Source: CAYWNA01 sp964459305 (GTDB lineage Bacteria; Planctomycetota; Planctomycetia; Pirellulales; Pirellulaceae). Taken from it: a DNA stretch of 21,666 bases. Below are positions 8,201-16,004 of the stretch, in pieces. The notes below the pieces were generated by a model. It made no database searches and was not told the DNA's origin. It was given only the letters and a program-made list of their open reading frames with translations. Location: positions 1 through 21,666 of the forward strand of contig CAYWNA010000230.1 of assembly GCA_964459305.1 (NCBI GenBank), in the 5' to 3' direction. The stretch's first letter is position 1. The number at the start of each line of letters is the position of its first letter. A program made the translations under genes and the position numbers.

Positions 8201-8526
8201 TTCACGAAATTGTCGACGTAGGGCAGGGTCCGGCCGTCGAACGTGTCGATCGACACAGGGCCGTACAAGCCACTGTTCTGGATGTGGGCACGCGCGGCGT
8301 CCACATTTGCGGCGTTGGTGTCGAGGCCATGGACGAGGAAGTTGTCGCCGGCTCGCAGCCCCGCCGTGAGCGCACCGTCACCGCACCCAACGTGGACGAT
8401 GACGCCTCCTTGGACACCGGCCCGTTGAAGGGCCGAATCGGCCGGTCCGGCCGCCGAAACAGCCAACGGCGCTAAACCGATGAGGATACAAACGACGATG
8501 GGGCAGGTCACGCGTGACTTGTTCAT
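5254..8526 (-). CDS. Secreted methyltransferase-domain/PQQ-like beta-propeller fusion
   Basis: This encodes 1090 residues. The start at 8526 is chosen because AAGGAG lies six bases upstream and it opens directly on a signal peptide (1-25, ending AVSA); an in-frame extension to 8664 is possible but unlike a protein. Residues about 41-140 form a class I methyltransferase-like Rossmann domain: SAM motif I VHVGCGDG (44-51), acidic D69 in HGLDT, then LPYVDNFVNLVV and RVLAPGGVAV. From about 180 to 600 follows a first PQQ-type propeller with segments such as AFNGTILWQREI, NAETGEILWE, DGATGKTVWD, and the conserved HWVRGGCIYGMMPANGLLY and CACYYQSKLNGF. A second propeller starts near 630 with DWPTFRGDNRRSG and includes DAKTGETVW and SASDGRLAW. 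This fusion is, as I recall, widespread in planctomycetes with unknown function. An exported SAM domain is odd because SAM is cytoplasmic. It heads the minus-strand run. Confidence 0.9.
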   Translation of the reverse strand: MNKSRVTCPIVVCILIGLAPLAVSAAGPADSALQRAGVQGGVIVHVGCGDGALTAGLRAGDNFLVHGLDTNAANVDAARAHIQNSGLYGPVSIDTFDGRTLPYVDNFVNLVVAGGECQVPREEILRVLAPGGVAVTLDAQLSTLDSFRKPRPKEIGDWTHYLHDPMGSCVGQDTVVGPPHRLQWVGSPRHARSHEHTASVHAVVSAEGRAFDVTDLGSRASIQLPSKYTLTARDAFNGTILWQREIPDWFNHLYPLKSGPAYMPRRLVAVGTVVYVSGGVGHPLLALDAATGKVLHEYPATTTTVELVVSDGMIFAVVDPDRKLFDYDQQNDNCWKERDRASSLWAWTGEKDQLKAINAETGEILWERAVAAAPMTLAVDGNKVCFFDGQAVVALDRHTGQRLWSSDSIAIGRNARKGRRRGKPDDAPVAKGPATFKTGYGPKLILADQHVLFSPFGRIVALDGATGKTVWDVKKAERSGHFSLEDLFVIDGMVWAAGTARGRGSTFGGYDLATGEQAKNYPNPIEAFYMHQRCYPGRATTKWLIAAATGTEFIDPKTGEWQIHHWVRGGCIYGMMPANGLLYATPQACACYYQSKLNGFTALASGPRKLPATPTRRLQKGPAYDQIDNRKSQPANPADWPTFRGDNRRSGCARTDLSGDLKQTWQAEFGGRISQATVTGGKVFVCAIDQHTVHALDAKTGETVWTCTAGGRVDSPPTIYKGLAIFGCADGHVYAVSASDGRLAWRFRAAPIDQRMMSYQQIESVWPVHGSTLIENDVLYCVAGRSVFLDGGLRMIRLNPITGELIGENILDDKVPGTNQNLQTAMSGKHMPVALPDILSSDGTYVYMKSQTFDMDGRRIRIEPQAPNTQQGAEQHLFAPISFVDDSWFHRAYWVYGRAAGEGWGEWQIPGKYAPYGRILCFNDDNVFGYGRDPQYLCNSSVLEYRLYSAAKQAQEGKAVGSSVTWKSLAEQPEERLTRLAFRWKTAHPPLLVRAMALANDILLVAGPPDVVDEREMWGRSNESVFQQKMREQAEALEGSRGGVLWAVATETGDKLAEYKLDDLPTFDGMTAAAGRLFMATTDHKLLCFE

Positions 8527-9042
8527 GGGGGGCTCCTTCGTTGATTCAACCTTTACGGCTTTGCCAGCCGACAACGTCCGGGTTATTTCGGCCTCATTGT
8601 AACGTACTGAGGAATGACTGTCGCATCGTGGTCGTTGCGAGAGGGTATGAATCAGTGGGTTCAAGACTCTGGGGCACAGCTATGACGGATTCAAGGGGCA
8701 TCCCGTTTCTTCTCGGCACACGGAATTGAGAAGAATCTCGACGAATTCGACACGAGTTGGCGCAATGTTATACCGCCCGCGAACGAAAATGACTCTGGTC
8801 ATGATCTTCGCCAGCATACCGGCATCTGGCGGTCGCTTCGCTTCCTCTCGTTGTTTTGGGAAAAAATATGATAAGTCATGCGAAACACCAAACTCCTGAC
8901 CGCAACCGCGCGATCCAGAATGGGCTATCGGTATGAAGGGCCACCGAAAGCCGTCTCCACTGGTGGAAGAAATACAGCGCGAAAGTCGGTGGGCCTGACA
9001 TGAAAGCTCTCCAAGACAGACTCTGATTAGGGAGGATGGAGC
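8527..9042. promoter_or_regulatory. Divergent intergenic region
   Basis: This 516-bp gap separates two divergent transcripts, so promoters for both directions should lie here. I cannot place a convincing -35/-10 pair. An imperfect dyad is visible at 8723-8748 (GAATT, GAGA, loop AGAA, TCTC, a GACG bulge, AATTC). A minus-strand frame of 182 codons crosses the region, but it is Arg/Cys/Ser-rich and overlaps the signal peptide of the plus-strand gene, so I treat it as chance. Confidence 0.4.
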
Positions 9043-9545
9043 ATGTGCTATCAAGTGGCACGTGGTTTTGCTGCGCTGCTTTGTGTCGCCGCAGCGATGG
9101 GGACGACAACGGCTGCTGATTTGGGCGCAGCGCCGCCGCAAGAGCTTCCGCTTCTCAGCATGAAGGACTTCGAATGTGTTGGGGGCCTTTCGATTGCCAT
9201 CGCGTAAGTACGGTGAATCCGATCTCAAAGATTGTTCAGGACAATGGCAAGAAAACCGGCGGGTATAGTTCCTTCGCGGTCAAAGACAACTACCATTACC
9301 TTTGGCTTTGGGACGTCAACGATCTTGTTCGGGTCCGGGCTGGCAAGATGAAGCCCCATGATGTGCGGCCTTACGAGTACGGGATCTTTCAAACGCCCTT
9401 CGCGGGCTCATCGCACCGATTAGGCGGCGGCGCGTTCGACCCGGCCACGGGTCGGATTTACCTGACGGCGCAGAAGGCGGATCGAAAACAGGGGCGGTAC
9501 GCCAATCCACCGGTCGTAATGGCCTACAAAGCATCGAGGAATTAG
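9043..9545 (+). pseudogene. Secreted protein gene with internal deletion and frameshift
   Basis: A good ribosome site (GGAGG, 9031-9035) and an ATG at 9043 open a signal peptide (VARGFAALLCVAAAMGTTTAA) followed by LPLLSMKDFECVG, but the frame stops at TAA 9205-9207. The protein continues in the next frame as GAFRLPSRKYGESDL (9182-9226), explained by one extra G in the run 9181-9185. It then continues in the third frame from about 9225 as SKIVQDNGKKTGGYSSF through WLWDVNDLVRV, GGGAFDPATGRIYLTA and PVVMAYKASRN to TAG 9543-9545. The pieces match the beginning and end of a secreted protein family of unknown function that I recall from planctomycetes (GAFRLP near the start, xDxNDL and AxDPATGR near the end), normally a few hundred residues longer. 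The middle has been lost. Nothing suggests a functional product. Confidence 0.75.
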
Positions 9546-9555
9546 GAGCAACGTG

Positions 9556-10773
9556 ATGATAGGTGTCGTGCGATTTGGATTGTCCTTCGGCTTGGTCGTT
9601 TTCACCTGCACGGCCTGGAGCCACGAGGTGGCCTTCGAGAAGAGGGTGCTATGTGACGAGGCGTATTACTGTGACGGGGTCGCAACGGGCGACTTCAACC
9701 GCGATGGCTCGGTTGACATCGTCGCCGGACCATTCTGGTATGAGGGCCCCGTTTTTGAGCAGCGCCAAGAGATCTTCCCGCCGGCGCCGTTCGATCCGGC
9801 GAAAGGCCAGTCCGACAGCCTGTTTTCGGACGTATACGATTTCAACGGCGACGGCTGGGATGATGTACTTGTCCGCGGCCGGGTTCATTTGCATCCGGCG
9901 CGGTGGTACGAAAACCCGCGCGGTAAACAACGGCACTGGGAGCGGCATGTCGCTTTTCCAAAGATCCAGGGCGAGAATCCTCCCTTCGCCGATGTCACCG
10001 GCGATGGCCGTCCGGAGATTGTGACTCACTGGAAGCGATTCTGGGGGTATGTCGCCCCAGACTGGAGCCGGCCGCACGAGCCATGGACGTTCCATCCCCT
10101 GGGAGCCGAAGGCGACTGGCCCCAGTTTCATCACGGGCAGGGCGTTGGTGATATCACGGGGGATGGGCTGACGGATATCGTGATCAATCAAGGCTGGCTT
10201 GCTCGGAATAAATCGCAGACTTCCGAAGGCGAATCTGGGTGGCTTTTCCAGCCGCACCGTTTTGCGAAAGAGCGGGGCGGGGCCCAAATGCTGATCTATG
10301 ATGTGGACGGCGATGGTGACGACGACGTAGTCTCGTCGCTGGACTCTCACGGCTGGGGACTCGCCTGGTTCGAAAATACTCGCGACGAGAAAACGGGATC
10401 GCTTTTATTCACACAACACACGTTCATGGGTTCACGGGAGGAAGAGTCGAAATACGGCGTCGCCTTTTCTCAACCACACGCTCTGGTGGCCGGCGACATC
10501 GACGGCGACGGCTTGACTGACGTCGTCGTTGGCAAGCGCCGCTGGGCCCACGGACCGAAAGGAGACATCGAGCCGAACGCGCCGGCCGTTGTGTATTGGT
10601 TCCGTTTGGAGCGAACGGATGACGGCGTCCGCTTCCGACCTCACCTGATCGACGACAACAGCGGCGTCGGACTACAAATCGCAGCCACCGACGTCAACGC
10701 CGATGGATTTCTTGATGTCCTTACGGCGTCGAAACTCGGCACTTTCCTGTTCCTCGCCAAGCCGCGTCGCTAA
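9556..10773 (+). CDS. Secreted FG-GAP/VCBS repeat beta-propeller protein
   Basis: A 405-residue exported protein. The signal peptide covers about residues 1-22 (MIGVVRFGLSFGLVVFTCTA, then WS). Seven calcium-binding FG-GAP motifs of the type DxNxDGxxDIV begin near residues 46, 95, 146, 199, 249, 314 and 379 (DFNRDGSVDIV, DFNGDGWDDVL, DVTGDGRPEIV, DITGDGLTDIV, DVDGDGDDDVV, DIDGDGLTDVV, DVNADGFLDVL). This matches the seven blades of an integrin-like propeller. Such proteins are common in planctomycetes and are thought to bind proteins or polysaccharides; no enzyme motif is seen. GTG at 9553 is an alternative start, but ATG at 9556 is better spaced from AGGAG (9544-9548). That site overlaps the stop of the broken upstream gene, so the two were once coupled, and premature termination there may reduce expression of this gene. 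Confidence 0.9.
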   Translation: MIGVVRFGLSFGLVVFTCTAWSHEVAFEKRVLCDEAYYCDGVATGDFNRDGSVDIVAGPFWYEGPVFEQRQEIFPPAPFDPAKGQSDSLFSDVYDFNGDGWDDVLVRGRVHLHPARWYENPRGKQRHWERHVAFPKIQGENPPFADVTGDGRPEIVTHWKRFWGYVAPDWSRPHEPWTFHPLGAEGDWPQFHHGQGVGDITGDGLTDIVINQGWLARNKSQTSEGESGWLFQPHRFAKERGGAQMLIYDVDGDGDDDVVSSLDSHGWGLAWFENTRDEKTGSLLFTQHTFMGSREEESKYGVAFSQPHALVAGDIDGDGLTDVVVGKRRWAHGPKGDIEPNAPAVVYWFRLERTDDGVRFRPHLIDDNSGVGLQIAATDVNADGFLDVLTASKLGTFLFLAKPRR

Positions 10774-10796
10774 ATCGCCGCGCCGAAATAGGCCCG

Positions 10797-13700
10797 TCAG
10801 TCCATTTCAATGGCTCCGGCATCGCGTTTTCCATCGGCTGGCTTGCGGCCGGTCCAGTCTCGTAGGAAAGGCCCTTCAAACTGCCAGGCGTAGACTTCCT
10901 CGATCGTTGTCTTGGCATCGGCCAGCGTGCCCAGTGCGATTCGAGCGAACTCGAACGTTCCCGCCAGACAGCGCCCTTCGGGAGTGCCGCCCACAAACAG
11001 ATTTGCATCGTTCGCAAGCGAAACCTCCGCTCCAATGCCGGCACCGGATGCTTCCCGCTTGCCATCGACGTAGAGCGCAAGCGTCTTTGCGACGCGGTCC
11101 GCCTCGGCCAAGATGTGATGCCACTGTCCATCGTTGACTTTGGTTTGGCTGGCGATTTCGGCTGTCACCTCGCCGCCGTTGACCGAAAACGTAACACCCC
11201 CATCCGCGTTGACGGTCAATGAATATCCGACCGTGCTCATCTTCTCCAACAGGACTCCCTCGCCGTGGTTGGGCGTGGTGTTGAAATAGGCTTCGAGCAG
11301 GAAGTTTGAGTTGCGCACCTGCGGGCTCTTGTAGCCAGTTTCGGGTGTCGCTGCTCCTTTGGCGACTGCATAACGCGCGACTTCCGCCTGATCCGACCAT
11401 TCTCCTGTAGGTGTCATCCATACGGTCACGATGAAGTGACTCAGCCCGGGTTCGCTGACAGGCTTGAAGCGGAATACGTAGGGCCCCGCGCCGGAGATGT
11501 CTTTCGCTTCGCCGCCCCAGGCATTCATGCCGCCGAAACGACCGCCGGATCGGCTCCAATGCAGGTCTGCTCGGAGCTTGAGCTTCGAGTCGATGGCCTT
11601 TCCCTTAAGGTGTAGTCGTACTTCGAACGGTTTGCCGGGCGTGACTTCCTCGGGTACATCAAAGGTGATCCAGTCGACCGGTTTGTTCGTGATTCCAGGT
11701 TCGTCGGCGTCCATCGTCGCTTCCAGCAGATCATTGGCCAAGACCGCGTACTGATCGCGCCCGTTCAGACGGAGCGCGCCGCGGGTCCAGTCTTCGAGCG
11801 GACCGTCGACGTAGTCGCCAGCCCCCACGTTCACCGCTCGCAGCGGATACATGGGCTGTTTCTTGTAGTCCTCTCGATTGACGTAATAGGGGGCGAGGTG
11901 GAAATGCTCGTCCAGAATTCGCGTCGCATCATCGCCGGCCGAGTAGAAGGGCCACTCGCCCACGGTGGCGTAGAGTCCCCACGGCACGAAAACTCGCACC
12001 CCTTGATCATGCGCTGCTCCGGTCGGACGGAAATCGCCGTCACCAGGCGCTCTCAGCGGGGACTGCTGGGCGTCTTGCCCCAAGTCTCCAATAGAACCGC
12101 TTCGGGCCAAAGCCTTGCGGAAGCTATCCGCGTCGGCATGCCAACGACCGTCAGGCTCAAAGACGCCGAACTTCTCCGGGATATCATAGAAGACGTTTTT
12201 GGCGTACGCGTTCGACTCATGGTGGAACTCGGATTTCTGCTTACCCGCGTCGGCTGCGTTGGGATCGGCCATCGTGTTCGACGGATTGGCATGGCGAAAA
12301 ACCACTTCGCCCATGCCGTGCCAGATGTTGCCCAAGTACTTGTTGCGACCGGCTTCCGGTGCCTGACGACGCGATCCGATCACGAAGTTGTAGGCCGTGT
12401 TGTTGAAGATGGTCGCCAGAAAGCCGTGGATCTCCTGAAACGCGGAGCAATTCCCTAGTGGCCCGAATGGATCTTTGGATTTTCCCCACGCAATGTTGTT
12501 GAAGTAATACTGTTTGTAGCCGCCGTCCATGTAGTACGCGTGAGCGAAACTCGATGTGGCCGGTTTGTTGGCCTGGAGCTTGTGTCCCCACGTCTTGTAT
12601 CCACGAGGATTGCCCGATATGTTGTTGAAAACGTACGCCGGGCCTCCCTGCCAGGTCTCGATGCCGCCCCAGTCATTGTTGTTCAATAGCGAATCCACGA
12701 TCTTGTTGTGGTGAATGAGGATCCGGGAAAGCGGGCGGTCGACTTTGGCGGCCGACCGTTTACCGCCGTAAACGAAGATGCCCGATCCATACAGTCGGTA
12801 GCCAATGTTCCCGGCGATTTCAAGCGTCTCGGCGCAATCGACTTCGATCGCGTGCCCGTGGCCGTAGCGGTTTGGCCGACGCCCGATTTGAAAGAGGGCA
12901 TTCCGCAGTACTTTGACGTCGTAGAGGCGGCCCTGGGGAAACTCGGAGCCCCAGGCCCCGCCATCGGCCAGCAACACAGCTCCGTGGTCGGTATATCGCA
13001 TCACATTGTCTCGAATCACAATGCGGTCGATCACGTCTTCGTCGCCAACCGCCTTCATCCGAACCGGCATATGGACATGCTCGAATCGGCAGTTCGCGAC
13101 CACAAGATCCTCCCCCGAACCGAGCAGGCGGATGCACGCGGGGTCAACGTCTTTGCCTCGCGTGGGCGGAGCGTCCAGATTCCAAAACACATTGGTGAAG
13201 CCGAACGTCAGACCTGAGATGTGCACGTGGCTCATCCGCTGGCTGTCGATCAGGTTCAATCGCTGCGCAACCTCAATATGAGCCTCGTTCGGATCGCGGT
13301 CATCTGGCAGACGCAGGTAGAGTCGTCCGCCATCTTTGCGCTTGTCGAACCAGAACTCGCCCGGCGAGTCCAAATAGTGCGGTTTGTCTTCCAAGTAGTA
13401 TCGGGCGTGTCGCGGAACATGATACGACCCGGCGCCGCCGCCCCACTGGCCACCAAACACCAAGGCGTGCTCCTTGGCATCGCATTTGAGTACCCGGGTG
13501 GGGTACGGCGTGCTCATGACCCAGCCGTATTCGGGCCAGATGTACGCCCCTTCATAGTAATCAGGCGAACGCGTGATGTGTTCGGTGTCGACACCGAGAT
13601 GCATCTCCGTGCCGTTGAACTTCTCCCGGCTGCCCCAGGGGTTCTTCGGGTTGTCCCACGACCACCATTGGCTCTTGATGTCGTCCGGATCGGTTACCGT

Positions 13701-14282
13701 CCAGTTCGGCGTCCGCGCCAGGGGGATACGCACGATCTGCCCGTCGTTCTCGATGAGCCACACATTGCGCAGAGCGAAGTCGAGGTCGACGTAGGCCACC
13801 TTCGTCGCATCGGGAATGTCCGGGTGATCGGTACCCTTCGCCCACCCGGTAACCCGCTCCGAACCATAGACGGCCGCTTGGCCCTCGCCCCATGACGGAT
13901 CGCTGGTCAAGCGAATCGGATCGCCCTCCTTTCCCGATTCGGAAACCACCAATTGTCCGCGGTACGCGACGCCGCGTTTGAAGACGTATGTATGAATCCC
14001 CTCGCAGGCGGCGGCTCGATCCGTGGCGGCGGGATCCCACGGATGGTGCTTCCACGGCGTCGCCTCGGCGCGTCCGTCGTTGGCATCGCTGCCGCTGGCG
14101 AAGTCGATGTAGCGGACCGACCCCCCTTTCTCGAATGCGAAGGGCTGCGAGGCCCACTCCAAGTCGCCGGTGGGAAGCACCTTCGCCTTCGGCTCCTGCC
14201 ACGGCCATTCAGACGCACCGTTCGAGTCGACCGTGGCCAGCACCAAGCTCGCCAGGCACAAGCAAGTCAGTTCCCATCTCAT
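10797..14282 (-). CDS. Secreted right-handed beta-helix protein with C-terminal LamG-like domain
   Basis: This gene encodes 1161 residues. The ATG at 14282 has GGAGG five bases upstream and opens a signal peptide (MRWELTCLCLASLVLATVDS); an upstream ATG at 14309 is less likely. After YIDFASGSDANDGRAEATPW, the usual opening of planctomycete beta-helix proteins, the region about 345-640 has short repeated strands typical of a right-handed parallel beta-helix: HVHISGLTFGFTNV, DLVVANCRFEHVHM, RIVIRDNVMRYTDHGAV, ETLEIAGNIGYRLYGSGIFV, RILIHHNKIVDS. A beta-sandwich-like part follows, and about 985-1150 is a LamG/concanavalin-like module containing DGQWHHILAEADR and LALYVDGKREASG. The architecture suggests a polysaccharide lyase or glycoside hydrolase with a carbohydrate-binding end, but no catalytic residues can be assigned. 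It faces the FG-GAP gene tail to tail with 23 bp between stops, and follows the two exported oxidoreductases. Confidence 0.88.
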   Translation of the reverse strand: MRWELTCLCLASLVLATVDSNGASEWPWQEPKAKVLPTGDLEWASQPFAFEKGGSVRYIDFASGSDANDGRAEATPWKHHPWDPAATDRAAACEGIHTYVFKRGVAYRGQLVVSESGKEGDPIRLTSDPSWGEGQAAVYGSERVTGWAKGTDHPDIPDATKVAYVDLDFALRNVWLIENDGQIVRIPLARTPNWTVTDPDDIKSQWWSWDNPKNPWGSREKFNGTEMHLGVDTEHITRSPDYYEGAYIWPEYGWVMSTPYPTRVLKCDAKEHALVFGGQWGGGAGSYHVPRHARYYLEDKPHYLDSPGEFWFDKRKDGGRLYLRLPDDRDPNEAHIEVAQRLNLIDSQRMSHVHISGLTFGFTNVFWNLDAPPTRGKDVDPACIRLLGSGEDLVVANCRFEHVHMPVRMKAVGDEDVIDRIVIRDNVMRYTDHGAVLLADGGAWGSEFPQGRLYDVKVLRNALFQIGRRPNRYGHGHAIEVDCAETLEIAGNIGYRLYGSGIFVYGGKRSAAKVDRPLSRILIHHNKIVDSLLNNNDWGGIETWQGGPAYVFNNISGNPRGYKTWGHKLQANKPATSSFAHAYYMDGGYKQYYFNNIAWGKSKDPFGPLGNCSAFQEIHGFLATIFNNTAYNFVIGSRRQAPEAGRNKYLGNIWHGMGEVVFRHANPSNTMADPNAADAGKQKSEFHHESNAYAKNVFYDIPEKFGVFEPDGRWHADADSFRKALARSGSIGDLGQDAQQSPLRAPGDGDFRPTGAAHDQGVRVFVPWGLYATVGEWPFYSAGDDATRILDEHFHLAPYYVNREDYKKQPMYPLRAVNVGAGDYVDGPLEDWTRGALRLNGRDQYAVLANDLLEATMDADEPGITNKPVDWITFDVPEEVTPGKPFEVRLHLKGKAIDSKLKLRADLHWSRSGGRFGGMNAWGGEAKDISGAGPYVFRFKPVSEPGLSHFIVTVWMTPTGEWSDQAEVARYAVAKGAATPETGYKSPQVRNSNFLLEAYFNTTPNHGEGVLLEKMSTVGYSLTVNADGGVTFSVNGGEVTAEIASQTKVNDGQWHHILAEADRVAKTLALYVDGKREASGAGIGAEVSLANDANLFVGGTPEGRCLAGTFEFARIALGTLADAKTTIEEVYAWQFEGPFLRDWTGRKPADGKRDAGAIEMD

Positions 14283-14408
14283 AGTATCCTCCGTTGGATG
14301 AATCAACACGATGCAGATTCTACGAAGTTCGTGCGCCTGATTCCACTCACAGCTAGACGTTGTTGAGCGATGCGGCCGTGCACCGACGAGGTTGACAGCG
14401 AGGCCGCC

Positions 14409-15788
14409 TTACGTAATCCCCCAACCCGCACGATGCTCACGTCGCAATGCGGCATCGGCTTCCTGGTCACCCAAACACTGCATCGTCAGCGGATCGTACT
14501 TGATGGGCCGGTCAAACTGAGTCGCGACGTTGCCCAAGAGCACGAACTCGGTCAGGACGGCGCCGTAGTCGAAGTTCGACATGGCCTTCGGGCCGCCTCG
14601 ACAAGCGCGAATCCACTCTCGCTCGTGGCTGCCATGTCGCGGCAATGTGGGCTCGGGCTTCTCGTAACTGGCGAACTTCTCCTTCGGCAGCAGCTTGTAG
14701 GACGAATTATGCTCGGTGGAGTGAATGGTACCTTCTGAGCCAACAGCCAGGCAGCCCGCGTGTTCTTTCCACGGGCCTGGTCCGCCCGTGATCAGTCGTC
14801 GGCCGAGCGGCCGTTCGATCGTCTCGCGGAAGTTCGGCGCAGTCAGCCCGTTGTACCACGAGACCGTGTAAGCCGGAAGCGCACCGCGGATTGGTAGGTC
14901 GTAGTGAATGATTTCCCACTTGGGAAAGCGAATCCGGTCGATTCCTGAGACTTCCGCGCGAACGCGAATCGTACGCTGATCGACCGATAATGACTCGTCA
15001 TACCACAACTCGAACACCTTGAACGCCATGAACTGCATATTGGTCGAATGGACGGACCAGTTGCCAAGCTGGGCGGTGCCAAACTCGCGCCACGCATGCC
15101 AGTGCATCCATTCTCGGTGATACGGTCGGTACTTGCGCGGTCCCAACCAGAGGTCCCATTTCAAGTAGTCGGGAACGGGCATCTCGTCCTGAGAAATCGC
15201 TCGCGGCCCCCCGCCACCGCCGGAGTTCCAAACCAGGACTTGCTGGATGTCGCCGAGATCACCAGAACGGACGATTTCCACCTGCTCGCGGAAGGCGTGC
15301 GTGGCCGTTCCCTGGTTTCCCATCTGAGTGGCCACACCCGTTTCCTTGGCGACCTGCCGCATGCGGCGCGCTTCCTCGATGTTATTGGTCAGCGGCTTCT
15401 CGCAGTACAGGTGCTTGCCCATCTTCATGGCCATGATGCCGCACGGCGCGTGAATGTGATCGGGTGCCGCGACGATGACCGCATCGATCTGCTTGTCTTT
15501 CTGCTCTAGCATTTTCCGATAGTCGTGAAACTTGGGCACTTGCGGCAACTTGTTGAAGGATTCGGCCGCACGCTGCTCGTTCACGTCGCACATGGCCACG
15601 ATATTCTCGCCGATCTGCGGAATCGCCTGCACAAACCACCTTCCTCGACCGCCGCAACCGACCAGTGCAATGTTCAGCTTTTCGTTGGCCGCGTAGGCTC
15701 GAGCCGAGGCGGTAGGCAACTGAGTAAAGCTGAAGGAAGCGGCAGCCATTGACTGAAGTGCACGACGGCGAGAGATTCGACGGTTCAT
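14409..15788 (-). CDS. Tat-exported Gfo/Idh/MocA family oxidoreductase
   Basis: A 459-residue NAD(P)-dependent sugar oxidoreductase of the Gfo/Idh/MocA family. The N-terminus has a twin-arginine signal (SRRRALQSMAAASFSF, ending near SARAYAA), so the folded protein with its cofactor is exported. The Rossmann loop is ALVGCGGRGRW (41-51), the acid that follows is in AMCDVNE, and the catalytic-lysine motif EKP lies at 130-132 in LYCEKPLT. The C-terminal domain shows the family's WDLWLGP and HREWMHWHAW segments. AGGAG precedes the start at 15788 by seven bases. It is followed 126 bp later by the beta-helix gene and preceded by a second Tat-signal member, so the three likely work on one substrate. 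The sugar is unknown. Glucose-fructose oxidoreductase of Zymomonas is the classical exported relative. Confidence 0.94.
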   Translation of the reverse strand: MNRRISRRRALQSMAAASFSFTQLPTASARAYAANEKLNIALVGCGGRGRWFVQAIPQIGENIVAMCDVNEQRAAESFNKLPQVPKFHDYRKMLEQKDKQIDAVIVAAPDHIHAPCGIMAMKMGKHLYCEKPLTNNIEEARRMRQVAKETGVATQMGNQGTATHAFREQVEIVRSGDLGDIQQVLVWNSGGGGGPRAISQDEMPVPDYLKWDLWLGPRKYRPYHREWMHWHAWREFGTAQLGNWSVHSTNMQFMAFKVFELWYDESLSVDQRTIRVRAEVSGIDRIRFPKWEIIHYDLPIRGALPAYTVSWYNGLTAPNFRETIERPLGRRLITGGPGPWKEHAGCLAVGSEGTIHSTEHNSSYKLLPKEKFASYEKPEPTLPRHGSHEREWIRACRGGPKAMSNFDYGAVLTEFVLLGNVATQFDRPIKYDPLTMQCLGDQEADAALRREHRAGWGIT

Positions 15789-15885
15789 GATTCAACTCCT
15801 AATGGCGGTTGGAACGGCACTGAGATCAAATTGGTCGGCCACTCGCGCTTTCAGGCGGATTCTCGCCGCGCTGTCCGTTTTCGAG

Positions 15886-15899
15886 CCGCCTGAAGGCGG
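15886..15899. repeat. Perfect CCGCCT/AGGCGG palindrome
   Basis: CCGCCT at 15886-15891 and AGGCGG at 15894-15899 pair around a two-base loop, in the 216-bp gap between the two Tat-signal oxidoreductase genes. Read on the minus strand it is CCGCCTTCAGGCGG, preceded by GTAGTA. I recall this motif as an interspersed repeat in planctomycete genomes. Single AGGCGG arms recur nearby at about 15853 and 15938. It lacks a T tract and is better called a repeat than a terminator, though it could slow transcription between the two genes. Confidence 0.6.
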
Positions 15900-16004
15900 T
15901 ACTACGAACAATTCACGCTTCGGCTATGCAGTTACTCAGTCAGGCGGCATGTTCGCGATTCGCCGTCATCAACCAGTCTTCTTCCTTCGTCTTTCCTCCG
16001 TGGC

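Noticed and set aside
8680..9228. 182-codon minus-strand frame across the divergent gap
   Set aside because: It overlaps the signal peptide of the plus-strand gene, is rich in Cys, Ser and Arg, and lacks a ribosome site.
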